DNA of 64,000 nt from Aaosphaeria pasadenensis (taxonomy: Eukaryota; Ascomycota; Dothideomycetes; Pleosporales). Positions 1 through 11,486 of this stretch are shown piece by piece (position 1 is the first letter of the stretch; each line of letters starts with the position of its first letter). The notes below the pieces were generated by a model. That model saw only the letters and a list, made by a program, of their open reading frames with translations, did no database searches and had not been told where the DNA came from. Position numbers and translations under genes: made by a program. The DNA lies in assembly GCA_022813625.1 (NCBI GenBank), contig JAKLMB010000006.1, positions 744,001 to 808,000 on the forward strand. Direction: 5' to 3'.

Positions 1-1991
1 TGGACCACCAAAACTGTAGTGTGCCATTGTGGCAGACGGCCGCTCCGAACTGTCCTGGCGACGTCAGTGATTCCTGGTCAGTGGTCGTACGGACGACTGG
101 AAGGGGAAATCGAAGAGAAGAATGGAAAGAGTACGGAAAGGGAAATCGGAGAGGAAAGAAACATGAAATGCAAAACGTCAAAAGATGTTGCTGGGCGGTG
201 TGTCGACTCCGAGACCGGCTGAGCAGTGGTGGAGGAGAGACGAGTCATGTAACAGTATTTGGTGGTGAAAACTCAATATCGTGATTCCTGAATGTAGCAT
301 TCTCATGGATCAGGTAGGTAGAGGCAGATACTTGGAGAGACAGGGACAGTTGGAGGAACAATGCGCGGCTCTGAGGATAACTTCCAGAGTCTTGATTCTG
401 AATGGTCGAGCTGGACTACCGGTCGCTGGATGAACCTAGAGGGTAAGGTATGGCATGGCATGGTATCATTGGTACATATGGCTTGAGCCTTGTCTCTCCC
501 TTTACTGTGCAGTGCATCGGCGGGCTTGCTTGCCTGCCTGCGTTTCGAGTTGTGGAGGCATTCCACAGTCCGAGTTGCAGATCAGACGGAAGCGCGACAA
601 AGTTCCCTGAAGCACTAGGACTCAATTCAGGCAAACCGGGGCCAATGGAGCAAACCTAGAGATTGTGGACGATGGTTGATGTTTGATGGTCGATCAAGCC
701 GACCGCCATCGTCTCGTGACTGTAGGGATGGGTGCCGCAACTTTGGCACCGGGCGGCCAAGTGCGGCAAGATTGAACGTGGTAGGCGGTACAGCAGCCAG
801 CATCCATACCAGAGCAATAACCATAATGGGAATCCATATAATCGTTACTTACTGTAAGAATAATGTATACAGGTAAGGTATACAGGTACTTTTGCAGTGG
901 GTTATTTCTAACAATGCCATGTTCTGGATGATGACAAGATATGCCGATCTTCCGTTAGCAGCAGCAACCAATCTAAGCACAACTCTTGAGAGAATCAGGC
1001 ATGCGTGCATGCATGTAAACCATGTATGTATGCATTCATGATTGATTGGAAGCGCAGCGGTAAGGAATCGAAAAGATGGTATGTAGTTACCTAGTCGCGA
1101 GGGAGTGAGGAAGGATGCTTGGCGGATGGCTGACTGTGCGTGTATTTTCGGTGTACGACAAAGTCAAGACCGCATCATTACACGTGCATCTCCCGCCCAA
1201 GCGTACAGCGCTCGTAGAAATTCCCCAATGTTGCTGTTGCTGGTACCAGTATTACTGCACCGAGGCGGCGGTCTGAACTTGACCCTGAACCACGAGGGAA
1301 CGGACTAGATACCTACGGGCTGGACCTCATCTCATGGCTGATGGTTGGAAGTTTTTGCCCATACAAGTACGATACGAGTACAGTCAGCCCGGGGCTAGCA
1401 GATCCTTAGAGATGCGCGCGCACATGTCTCTACCCAGAGGCTAGGAGGAGTCAGGAGCAGGACGGACTGCTTCCCTGTCGGTGTCGGCCTCTTTTCCCTC
1501 TCCCTTGTTCTGTGGCGGCATCGCGTGGGCTGGGCAACAGACGCCCCCGCCGAGATTGGAGGTTCCAGGCTGATTGTTGTCGCAAAACGTTATTGTTAGG
1601 CTATATTGGATGGTTGGTGCTGGTGTCGTACAGCAGTTTGCGATGCTGCGTATGTAGCCATGGATTACTGCGAAAGGAGGCTGCTCAGTGCTGATGAGAT
1701 TGAATGGGAATCATATGGGTAACCTGGCGGACAGAACGCATGGACTGTACCTGTACCTAGGGCGGAGACAGTCTGAGTTTAGAGTGAGCTAGGGCGGGAG
1801 TTCCGTGGTCACAGCATCTATTGCGATCTGTGCAGAATGAAAGAAGGTTATCGTAATGGGAAGTGATGGGCAAGATGGGAAAGATGAGCGTATCGTCGCT
1901 GGATAGGTTGAACGGTCTCATAGATGGATGATACACAGGAGGGGATGGCTGGAGGATGGATAGGTACATGGATCGATAAATGGATAGATAG

Positions 1992-2010
1992 GAGATAGAT
2001 AGATAGATAG
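1992..2010. repeat. GATA microsatellite
   Basis: Four to five tandem GATA units, with further single GATA units on both sides (1984-2030). This is simple-sequence DNA and no function is implied. Confidence 0.8.
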
Positions 2011-2829
2011 TCTGACTCTGATAGATAGACGAGATGGCAAGGTAAGGGTCTGGTAGATATGTGACATGGATGTCATGTGTCGCAATCAGGAATTAGAATA
2101 GAATCATAGAGGGTATGTACTATGCACACCCACATGGCACACACATCAAGATCATGATCCCACATGGCGTACATAGATCCAAGAGTCTTGGTTGGACATG
2201 GTGAGAGGAACAAGTGTATTCCATATATTGATATCAATCTATTATCCCGCGACACGCCGTACACTACGACTAATTATGAATTGGTGTATTGAGTAGGGTC
2301 TACGGTACAGTTACTCATACTGTATTGTAACTACCTAGGTACTGGATACCTGCATACTCCTACTTGCCTGCATGCATTTGTATGTACGGAGCATGTACTA
2401 TGTATGCATGTGGCATGTGGGAAAAGAGGCTGTCCCTCCTTGAAAACGTGGCCATCCTGGTTCCCCAGCCAATCCCTCTCAGTCCCTCGAGCTTCATCTC
2501 CTCAATCCTCAACTCTCTCAATCGTCTTCTACCTAGGAGCCTAGGTATGATCTAGGTATTGTCCTTCTACCGTCTAAGTTCTATCATCACTATCCCCTGC
2601 CCTGTTCTCCTCCCATTCCCACTCTTTTCCGCACCCTCCCCCTGTTACAACGCTAGCTTAGTCTCTCCCTCCCCCTACCCCTCCCCTCCTCGTGCGTGCG
2701 TGTGTTATGTCTGTGTCTGTGTGTGTCTGTGTCTACCGATGCCTGTGTAGTGATTCGTGCGCCACGCCTATCCTATCCTATCGTTGTTGCCCTTGACTCT
2801 CTTTTGCTCTCTTGAGCTTTTGCATTATT

Positions 2830-2854
2830 CAGTCCAGTCCAGTCCAGTCCAGTC
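2830..2854. repeat. (CAGTC)5 tandem repeat
   Basis: Five perfect 5-bp units of CAGTC in tandem, followed by a diverged copy. It lies about 1.3 kb upstream of the kinase start. Confidence 0.85.
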
Positions 2855-3029
2855 TTGTCCTGCATATTCTGTTCTGTTCAATTCGCGAGTCGTGCCCTTT
2901 CCGAACCCTCACAGAACCCCGTGCATCTAAAACCTAGGTTACCTAGGTAGGTGTAGGCAAGCAAGTAGCCTAGACTAGCCGTGCTTTGCATTATTATAAT
3001 CATCATCATTATTATTCCTCTTTCTTATG

Positions 3030-4172
3030 ATACTTCTTGTTATTCTTACACAGTATTCTTCGTCCTCCAATTCCTGGGTTTGCCCTCTTTGCCCTGAATT
3101 TTGCCCTGTCTATCCAATACTGCCACTGCCATAATCATCACCCACTATTTAATCAAATAAATACTTGACCATTGCTGCTCTTCGAAAGAGGGCGATAGGG
3201 AGAGAGATATAGATAGACAAGAACCACCGCCATCACCACGGCCACTCCGTACTCGTACCTTTGTACTTGTACCATTCCATCACTCGTTCGCTCCGTCACT
3301 AGCACTACACTTGTACTTGTCTTGTTATCCGTCCGTCGTCTTAAAACCTCCCAGTCCAGGGCATCCACATCCACCCTAAACTAAACCCGGCCACTTTACG
3401 GCCGCCTTCTTTCCCCCCCCCTCCCCTCCCCCAAAAAACTCCTGACCCTCCCTCTTTTCTTTTCCCTTCTCTTTTGCTACTCAGTACCGTGCCTAACCTA
3501 CCAAACCTTGGAACCTGGGATCTACCTACCACACACTGTCCCCATTCCACAAGTCCAGTGCACACAGACACGCACTCATACACACAGACACATCTTAACC
3601 CTTTCTCACCTCCACCACGCCTTCAGTCTCTTTTTTCTCTCATTCTCTACCTACTCTCTCTCGTTCTCTCTCCGTGCTACACCAGCCCTACCCACATATT
3701 CTCACCCCATCCTGATTGTTGCGAACCACATTTATTACATCCACTCCCCTCCCCTTCTTTTTCTCTACTTCCGCCTCATCCTGTGGTTGCTCGCCCTACC
3801 ACTGCCACCTACCCCCTCACCGCCCGCGGCCGCCCACCTTATCTAGTAACTGGACTGAAGAACCGTACTGTACATACTGTTACTGTACCTCTTCTCCAAC
3901 ACCGCAACTCCAACAACAACTTCCTCTGGGACCCTTCTCCTCGACGGCTACCCTCCGCGCATCGTCGACCTCTGTTCACCACCATTGCCGGGTTGCTGTG
4001 ATCATCATCAACAGCACATCTTCACCACTGCCGTCCCATCACCAGCACGCCATATCAGGTCGTCCACCCTTACTCTATCGCCAATCCCACCCCTCGCTCA
4101 TGCATTCGTAAAACGGTACATATTTTTGTGCTCCAGGATCTCCATTCGCCAACGTATCACCACTTTTAAGCA
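3030..4172 (+). promoter_or_regulatory. long pyrimidine-rich, ATG-free 5' leader
   Basis: From just after the ATG at 3027 to 4099 the plus strand contains no ATG at all, about 1.07 kb. It is strongly C/T-rich with CA-rich stretches. This is what selection against upstream starts in a long transcribed leader would look like. The only ATG before the kinase start is at 4100. It opens a four-codon reading frame (M-H-S-stop, 4100-4111), 61 nt upstream of the kinase ATG. The extent of transcription is inferred, not seen. Confidence 0.5.
4100..4111 (+). promoter_or_regulatory. minimal upstream ORF (M-H-S-stop)
   Basis: This is the first ATG after a 1.07-kb ATG-free stretch. It encodes three residues and a stop, and ends 61 nt before the kinase start codon. 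Its size and spacing suit a translation-modulating uORF, but function is inference only. Confidence 0.4.
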
Positions 4173-6268
4173 ATGGGTCAAAGTAACGGGAAGCCGGTTG
4201 TCTTCACCGACCAAGGTATGTCTGTCCTACTATCTCCCTCGCTCCTGCCTTCCTCAATGCGCCCCTCCGCTCCTTCCACCTGCAACACATGCCTGCCTGC
4301 TTTCCCCCTCCTTCCTTCCGTCCCTTCGACCCTCAGATCCTCAGACACTCAATGGCTGACATTATTATTCTCACTCTTCAGTCAACCTCAATCATTTTAG
4401 ACTCCTGCGAGTCGTAGGAAAGGGAGCCTTCGGCAAAGTGCGCATCGTCGAACGAAAAGATACAGGTCTCACCTTTGCACTCAAGTACATTAGGAAAGAT
4501 GAAGGTACGTCGTCCCTCACCCATCGTCAGCCTAGCTCGTGCGGCTGCTGGCTAGTAACCCACACAACCACCCGTCTCCCATGGCCCTGAGCAACCAGGG
4601 ATCGATGTTGATGCTGATGTCGTGTCACAGTCGTACGGTCCGAGAGCGTCCGAAATATCATTCGCGAGCGACGCATGCTCGAACACCTCAACCACCCGTT
4701 CCTGTGCAATCTCCGATACAGCTTTCAGGACATTGAATACCTCTACATCGTCGTCGATCTCATGAACGGCGGTGATCTCCGATTCCACATCTCCCGAAAA
4801 ACATTCACCGAGGACGCCGTCCGGTTTTGGATATCAGAGCTTGGATGTGCGGTCAGGTATATCCATCAGCAAGGAATCGTGCATCGGGATATCAAGCCAG
4901 ACAATGTGCTGCTTGATTCCGAAGGCCACGTCCATTTGGCAGATTTTGTAAGGCTCCCTTCGCATAATCTTCACATGTCCTTTGGCTAACGCAGCGTATA
5001 GAATGTGGCTTCCGATTTCACCCCTCACAAACCCCTCACCAGCAAGTCTGGTACCTTGGCTTATTTGGCTCCGGAAGTCTATGAAGGCAAGGGCTATTCG
5101 TGTGAGGTTGATTGGTGGTCACTCGGCGTGCTTTTCTACGAGTGTATATATAACAAGGTACGTGGTGCAAAGATTCGACTCCATCTCACACCTCTCCGAC
5201 TAACTCGTCCACCAGCGACCCTTCGAAGCCAGCAGCCATGACTCGCTATCACAGAAGATCATGAAGGGAGAACCTACATTCCCGGTCACCAACCCGCCGG
5301 TTTCCATGCCCTGCTTACATGCCATCAGCTCGCTCCTCGAGAAGAACAGGAAGAAGCGTATCGGCGCCATTGGTTTCGATACCTTCATGGATAACCCTTT
5401 CTTCCGTGAGATCAACTTTGCCGCTTTAGAACGCAAAGAGGTCGACCCTGTCTTCCTCCCGTCGAGCGACAAGACCAACTTTGATGCTACGTACGATTTG
5501 GAAGAGCTCCTGCTAGAGGAGGCACCCTTGGAGGCACGCGCCAGGAGACAGAAGCCACGTGAAGCACTGAAAGACGATGCCACTGAGCAAGAAATTAGGG
5601 CGGAAGAGCTGCACAAGATGATCGAGACGCTGTTCGAGCCATTCAATTATCAAATCGTTACCGATCAGCGTCCAGCTGCCGTCACCACCTCCACCATTGC
5701 GGACGAGACGACCACTTCCCGCATCAGCAACAATAGCAACAGCGCTCACACCCCAACCTCGTCCAGCTCACCACAGGAGTGGAACCGGCCGCTCTCCAAC
5801 CCAAAGACCTCGCAAGACGAACAACTTCGCCCGACTCGGTCCGTGACCAACCCCCGTTCTACGACACATTCGCCCAACGGCAGTCCTCCCCTTCCTACCA
5901 CATCCCTCGTACAGGGTCAGCCAACCACCAGCTCGCCTTCGTCTCAACGCGGAGAGCGTGCCGATTATTTCCCTGCCGATGGTACTGAGACGTCGACTCC
6001 ATCGTTTTCGCGGCCGATGAATAGCCGGCGAGGCCCCCAGCGCAGTACTAGCATGGGCGGAGGCGTACAGGTAGTACTCAACGAGACCGGCTCGTGGTCC
6101 GATATGGCTAATCAGAGCTCTTCGCTTGTACAGGCCCAAAATGCAGAGAAACCAAGCGGCATGCTCGGTTTCCTCTCACGGAAGAAAGGACGAGACAGGA
6201 GCCCAAAGGCAAAAGAGAGGGGTGTTCTCGGCAAAGAGGGTGCGCGCGTCATCATCAGCAACACCTAA
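4173..6268 (+). CDS. AGC-group Ser/Thr protein kinase, YANK/STK32 type
   Basis: The model has five exons (4173-4215, 4382-4504, 4631-4947, 5002-5157, 5216-6268) and 563 residues, with all junctions in phase. The kinase domain covers roughly residues 20-290. Visible features are the glycine loop GKGAFG (27-32), ATP lysine in FALKY (K49), HRDIKPDN (140-147), APE in YLAPEVYEG and a VDWWSLGV helix. The magnesium motif is DFN (160-162) instead of DFG, a hallmark of the YANK/STK32 family, and intron 3 falls between F and N. The C-terminal half is a Ser/Thr/Pro-rich, probably disordered tail with a basic end (SRKKGRDRSPK). The N-terminus MGQSNG could be myristoylated. Fungal members are poorly characterised; the substrate is unknown. 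Translation may be modulated by the ATG-poor leader upstream. Confidence 0.9.
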
Positions 6269-7598
6269 AGACATGATTCTCGCACTGTCTCTCCCTTTTG
6301 ACGACTTCCTTTGTGTCCCGTTTTCAAAACGCACTATACCTGCGCGGAGTTTGTTTCATCATCGGCGCACACGGCACATACCATTCCACTTCGCTTTTAC
6401 GTTTACTTGTCGATTTTCGATTCTTATATTTGCATCTCATTGTTCCTGCATTGCAACCACCTACATACGCCACCGGTGTTATGCAGGTTCGGCGTTATCA
6501 CGTTTGGCGTATCATCTTTTCAGCATATACGACATAGACATACGACTACTGGCTGTATGTCCTAGAGTTGGAACGCGCCCCCTATTTGGATTGATCTGTT
6601 AAATGAATGAATGGAAGAGGCGGATGTATGTGCAACCTGTAGATGGGTTCTATCTGAAAGGACTAAACGTCCCAGTACATTTCCGGGGCATTTGAAGGGC
6701 TTGTGAGGCTGGGACAGTAGGCGGCCGTCAAGCATGAACATATACGAATTTCCAAGAGGCGGCATTCAGGCGGCCATGAGGAAAAGGAAGCATATAAAAA
6801 ATACCCACATCTTCTATCGATCTTTGAATTGGCAAGCCTGTATCTGTACGTGTATCATTGCATTTGGTGACTGACGGCAACAGCGACTCTTAGGCCGCGA
6901 CCTGCCTTGTTCTATTGATTCGCCTGATCCATTGACTGCATCAGTTGGGAGTTCTCCTCGCTCAGTTCCGCACACATGCTTGTCTCGGGTCGATCCGCTG
7001 GAAACCCCAGTGTCTCTCGTTTACGTCGTCGTCATTGAGTATCATCGTCATTGACGTGGCTCTTGATCTCAAAAGCAGCAGTGGAGCATCAAGTTCCACA
7101 CCTTTGGAAGCGAACAAACTCACAATCGCAATCAGTCACACTTCTCAAATACACACTAAATCGTCCCTCATGCAAATAATCTCGCCATGTCATGCTTCCC
7201 GACCCCCTTGCTGCAACTCCAGCAAATAGCCTCGAGTGCAGCCTCGCAAGGCTGTATCTTGCACATTCGACTTCTCTCCAATGAGAGACATCCCGATGCA
7301 CACCCCGCGCAGTTCGCGTACCCGTCTCCCAATAGACATTGCAGGTAGACGAAGTCGTACAATCGAACTGCACTGTGTATAAACCTTACCACCGTGTTGG
7401 GAAACCGGTCAAGTCGCCGTGAACGCCATTCGCGCGGGGTTTACTTGGTTCTCTCTCTATCGATGGGATTCTTTAACCTGAGGATAAAACATTCATATGC
7501 GACGTAGATGGAGTTTGTCTTGCCCCAATTTTGGAAGATTCTCTAAGCTTCTATCTTAAATTCACTCATTATTATCAGTTCGAAGGAGAGGGCTCGAT
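6269..7598. other. intergenic, no gene seen
   Basis: This is 1.3 kb between two plus-strand genes. It should contain the kinase 3' UTR and the promoter of the gene at 7599. Short frames on both strands lack family features. No repeat or RNA gene was recognised. Confidence 0.6.
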
Positions 7599-9370
7599 AT
7601 GGAAGCTTTCGCCGTGGCTGCAGCCATCCCCCCTTTGGTCAGAGAATTGTACAATCTCAGCAGATCCCTGATAAAATGCGCCCGTAAAATCAGATACGCT
7701 GCCAAAGAGACCACCCGACTCGCACGCGAAACAAGATTCTTTGCTAGTACGTATCGTGATTTCTTGAGGGTGGTCCATATGGATAAGAGCAAATCGTTCG
7801 GGACCAGGCCCCTCAGAAAACTGAAGGAATGGGCTGAAGATATTTTGCATGGGCTGTGGGATCTGCTAGATAAGGTCAGAGATTTGCAGATAGACATCGA
7901 CTCGACAAATCTGCCAGAAATGCTAGAGCAAGCCGTGGCGAATGCAAAAGCACGTTTTAGATGGTTCTTCAGTACGAGGGCCGTGAAGTGCATGCGGTCG
8001 AGCATGGCGGTGGCCAGGCAATCAATGGTATGCTTCACGAACTTGCGCCAACTGGAACAGTTGTTGGAGACGTTCCGATATCTTACAAAGGAGGCCGAAG
8101 AAGGTACATTGAGCAAGGAGCAAGAAGCAGACATGCAAGAGATAAAAGAAAGCATGTAGGTACCGATCAAGATATGACCAGCCTTGGTAGAGTAGATGCT
8201 GACTACACTAGAATGACCCTGAAAAGAAATGAGAAGGATGACTTGGAAGAGCAAAGAATCCTAAACGACAAATTACGCGACATTCGGGGTGCTGAAGACG
8301 TAGATGACACTGTACCTCCGATGAAGGGGTTAGAAAGTTTCTCCAAGGCTGTTCGCCGATACGACGAAAAGGTTGTCTCAGCAATTCCACCTTTGCCCCA
8401 CAAGCGAAAAGTCGAAACGAGTTCATCAAGTAATGCATCAATTCGACCGTCTTCGATTCGTAGGAGTCACAAGCCGACCGTCGCTCCGGCCACAATCCCT
8501 CCTCGAACACAACCTCGACGCGCCGAGAAGAAGACACGTTCTCCACCAGCTTTCATTCCTCCTCCAGCTCCCACCCCTCCTCCAGAAGTACGGCCACTCT
8601 CTATTCGAAAAAGCGTGCAACAGCCACCTAATACGACTACCCCAGATCAACCTAGATACGAAGTCCCAGAAGAAGCGAGTTCAGAACCCGTCGAACCAAG
8701 GAGAAACACACGATACTCCATGAAACTCAACCTTCGACTAGATCCCAGGGAAGGCCTGACGCCACCACCGTCAACTTCCGACATCAATCTTCCCAACGAT
8801 GTCATTTCGCCGGGGTCCCTCACTACGACGACTTCATCTACCACCTCCTCCGAAGCATCGAGAAACTATAATGCCTGTGGAAGGCAGTACTGGAACGATC
8901 GGAGCGATATCCTAGGACACCCGAGGAGAATACCACCGCCCGACACATCTTCCACGTCCGGTCCTTCTTCCAGCGAAGCGGCCGCAGCAGCGGGGTTGAC
9001 GAGTATGTCTTCACTAGGAGAGCAAGTGCCTACTGATGGCGCTTCGAACACCAATGGCAAAGACGAAAAGTTTCGTCCTCCTAGCCAACTAGTCAGCAGC
9101 AACGAGGATGAAATTCAAGTCGACGACGATGTTGACCGGACAGAGGGTGATGATGACGATGTCGACGCTGGAGGTGAGCACCACAGCATCGAGGCAGACC
9201 TGACAGAAACTCGACAACACGACATCGATATGGAGGACGATGTTGAATCATCACCGTCGGCAGACGAAGAGGAAGCAAGTCCGTTCCAGCCCCTGACTGG
9301 CAGGAGTGGGAAGTTCCCGCCGGGTTGGAAGGCGAAACGGCGTAGACGAGATGCGTCGACGGAGAGGTGA
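7599..9370 (+). CDS. hypothetical protein with possible STAND-type N-terminal helical domain and disordered acidic tail
   Basis: Two exons, 7599-8155 and 8212-9370, joined by a 56-nt intron (GTAGGT donor, GCTGAC branch, TAG acceptor), give 571 residues. Without the intron the first frame stops at 8159. Residues 1-185 are helical. They begin MEAFAVAAAIPPLVRELYNL and continue with basic and acidic helices, resembling the fungal N-terminal domains found before NACHT/NB-ARC modules in STAND proteins. No P-loop, NACHT or repeat domain follows. The remainder is low complexity: Pro-rich (about 290-340), Ser/Thr-rich, then acidic clusters rich in Asp and a basic end (KAKRRRRDAS) that could be a nuclear localisation signal. 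Assignment to the STAND N-terminal family is by appearance only and needs a profile search. Function unknown. Confidence 0.72.
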
Positions 9371-11486
9371 TGTGTGAAAGATTGATTGGTTTTTTTGTGT
9401 GTAGGGGGGTTTTCTTTTCCTCACTATTGCGGGTTGTAGCGCTGGGGGTGTACTTCAGGGGAGTTGTGATGTTCATTTTGTGTTTTTAGTATATGTTTAG
9501 CTAGGCAGATTATACTGGTGGATACAGGATCAACGTGAATCATACCAACCCCTCCAACAATATCTCCCGTCTCCTCATCCTCTTTCCGTTTCCCATTCTG
9601 GGAAAGAGAGTTCTCTGATTGTCACGTTCACACATCCTCATATCACTACCACACCTCCTGCACCTCTATATCTCTCGGCATTCACACCGTTCTATGCTTC
9701 TTCTCACCTGAAACCACTTCGTTCTTTCTTCACCTGAAGAGAAATTAAACATAGCTTCGCTTTCCCTTGAACGTCTGCATTTTGATGCTGTTGCCTTGAT
9801 GGGTGGCTTATGACACTTTATCGGACCGTCAATGGCGATGGCAAAGTCAGGTGCGCGAGTATGTGTATTGGATATGCAGATACGCTGTGCGACCATGTAT
9901 GTATGTACGTATTCTCATCCTGCGACGGGAATAGATTGCTGCTGCCAATCGTCTTGATACTTTGATTTCAATGTACAGTCTGTCGATGGAATTGTTTCCA
10001 TAGCCGTTGAGTGTAGTGCATATCGGTTCATGTAAGTGGTAATACGTGATGTAGGATAGGTAGTATGTGGTACCTTTTTTCTTTGGTATGTCGGGGGGTG
10101 TTTAGTGTGTGCTTTTCTTCTTGAGTTGGGTTTTTGGTGGTTGGGTTGGTAAGTAGGGTTTAGAGATATCTATTTCATTTGTGTACACACTTTTTTGAGG
10201 TTTAGCTTTCGGTAGTTGCAGGTAACTTGTATTTGAAGATATTTAATTACATGTTTAAATATTCCTAGGTTAGTATTTTCATAGTATTTTCATTTATTTA
10301 ATACATAACCGTGGTACACACACACGCGAATTAATGCAGTCATCTGTTTGCAGATTCTACGGTAACGCATGTTGATAATAATAATGATGATGATGATGTT
10401 AATGTCATGTGTTTCATGAAGTGGAATATATAGTAGCATAACATAAGGGCTCTATATAGTCGTTTCACGACGCGGCTTTTCTCCCTTGTGGTCACCAATT
10501 GGTGTAGCAGCGTTTTCGTCAAAGTCGATTTGTAATTACGGCGAGAATGCGGAAGATTCTCGTATGTAGACTACACTTATCTACGCTGTGGAAGTATGCG
10601 CGAATCCAAATCTCGATGGCAATCGTGGTGGGCGTTAATGGTACCTCGTAGAACGTGATACTTAGTAGGACGTTTTGGACGGACATGTTCGGTCTCGTTC
10701 GGGAGGCTAACCTAGTCGTATGGGGAGAGGGAGGGACAAAGCATTACTAAAATGCCACCATTTTGCCTTGTCTCTCCGATTCACCATTTGAAGAAAAGAT
10801 TATGTTATTATTTGGAACTTATGGCCCAATATGCAGGTGAGCATTATTGCCTTACATATATGCCATACCATGCCATAGCTGCTGGCCATGCGTCTGGCTT
10901 AAGCGAGGGAGGGAGGATGTGGAATTGGTGTTTTGTAATTGCTGTAACTAGGTAACTATATAATAATGTAATTGCCGTGCATATGTATGTACGTAGATGG
11001 CAATAGATGGATGTGCAGGTGAAACGGGAGTGTTTCAGGTGAGAGTTTGGGGGAACTCGATCGGATTGGATTGGACTCTGTCGGTAGGAATGGTCCGTAT
11101 GCGAATGGGGGCACGGGGGGTTGGTGGGGCTCGCTGCTCGCAATGGATCATTGGAGGATCTCACCTCTCTCATCCTCAACTCCCCCCCCCCCCAGCTGTT
11201 GTTACTTGCTAACTAAGTAATACTTCCCCTCAACCATTGACGACTGTAACTCTCCCCTCTTATAAATCATTACAGTCCACCTCTTGTGAAGAAATATTCG
11301 ATTTCCTGACCATCTCCTCCCCATATCCATCGTGACGACATCTTCGCCCGCTACCTCTCCCACCCTCATACTTTCTGAGCTTTCCCTCCATCATCAGTCA
11401 GCCCCTCCTTGTCCTCAATCACAAACAACAACAATAAGATCACCACCACCACTACCGTTACCAACTAAATAACATCTCACTACATC
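9371..11486. other. intergenic, no gene seen; TATA and poly-C near right end
   Basis: These are 2.1 kb without a credible coding frame. An AT-rich patch lies at about 10200-10330. A run of 12 C occurs at 11182-11193. The last 230 bp form a C/T-rich leader before the epimerase gene. Confidence 0.6.
11261..11266 (+). promoter_or_regulatory. candidate TATA box of the epimerase gene
   Basis: TATAAA lies 220 bp upstream of the epimerase ATG, after a T/C-rich stretch and before an ATG-free, pyrimidine-rich leader. Position and leader type fit a fungal core promoter. Confidence 0.5.

Larger units (their letters stand above)
1..3026. other. gene-poor left arm with simple repeats
   Basis: I see no coding region here. 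Open frames are at most 87 codons, lack family features and mostly overlap one another on both strands. The stretch holds GATA-type and CAGTC-type microsatellites, a GT-rich tract near 2693-2740, GCATGC/ATGTATG-rich sequence near 1000-1040, and six copies of the CCTAGG palindrome between 1756 and 2947. It probably contains the distal promoter of the kinase at 4173, or an unrecognised non-coding RNA. Confidence 0.5.

Noticed and set aside
3474..4001. 175-codon plus-strand frame in the kinase leader
   Set aside because: It has no ATG (none exists in 3030-4099) and its Pro/Ser/His-rich composition follows from the C/T-rich leader.
7961..8155. Treating 7599-8159 and 7961-9370 as two overlapping genes or a frameshift
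   Set aside because: A 56-nt intron with good donor, branch and acceptor joins the frames in phase, so one spliced gene explains both.
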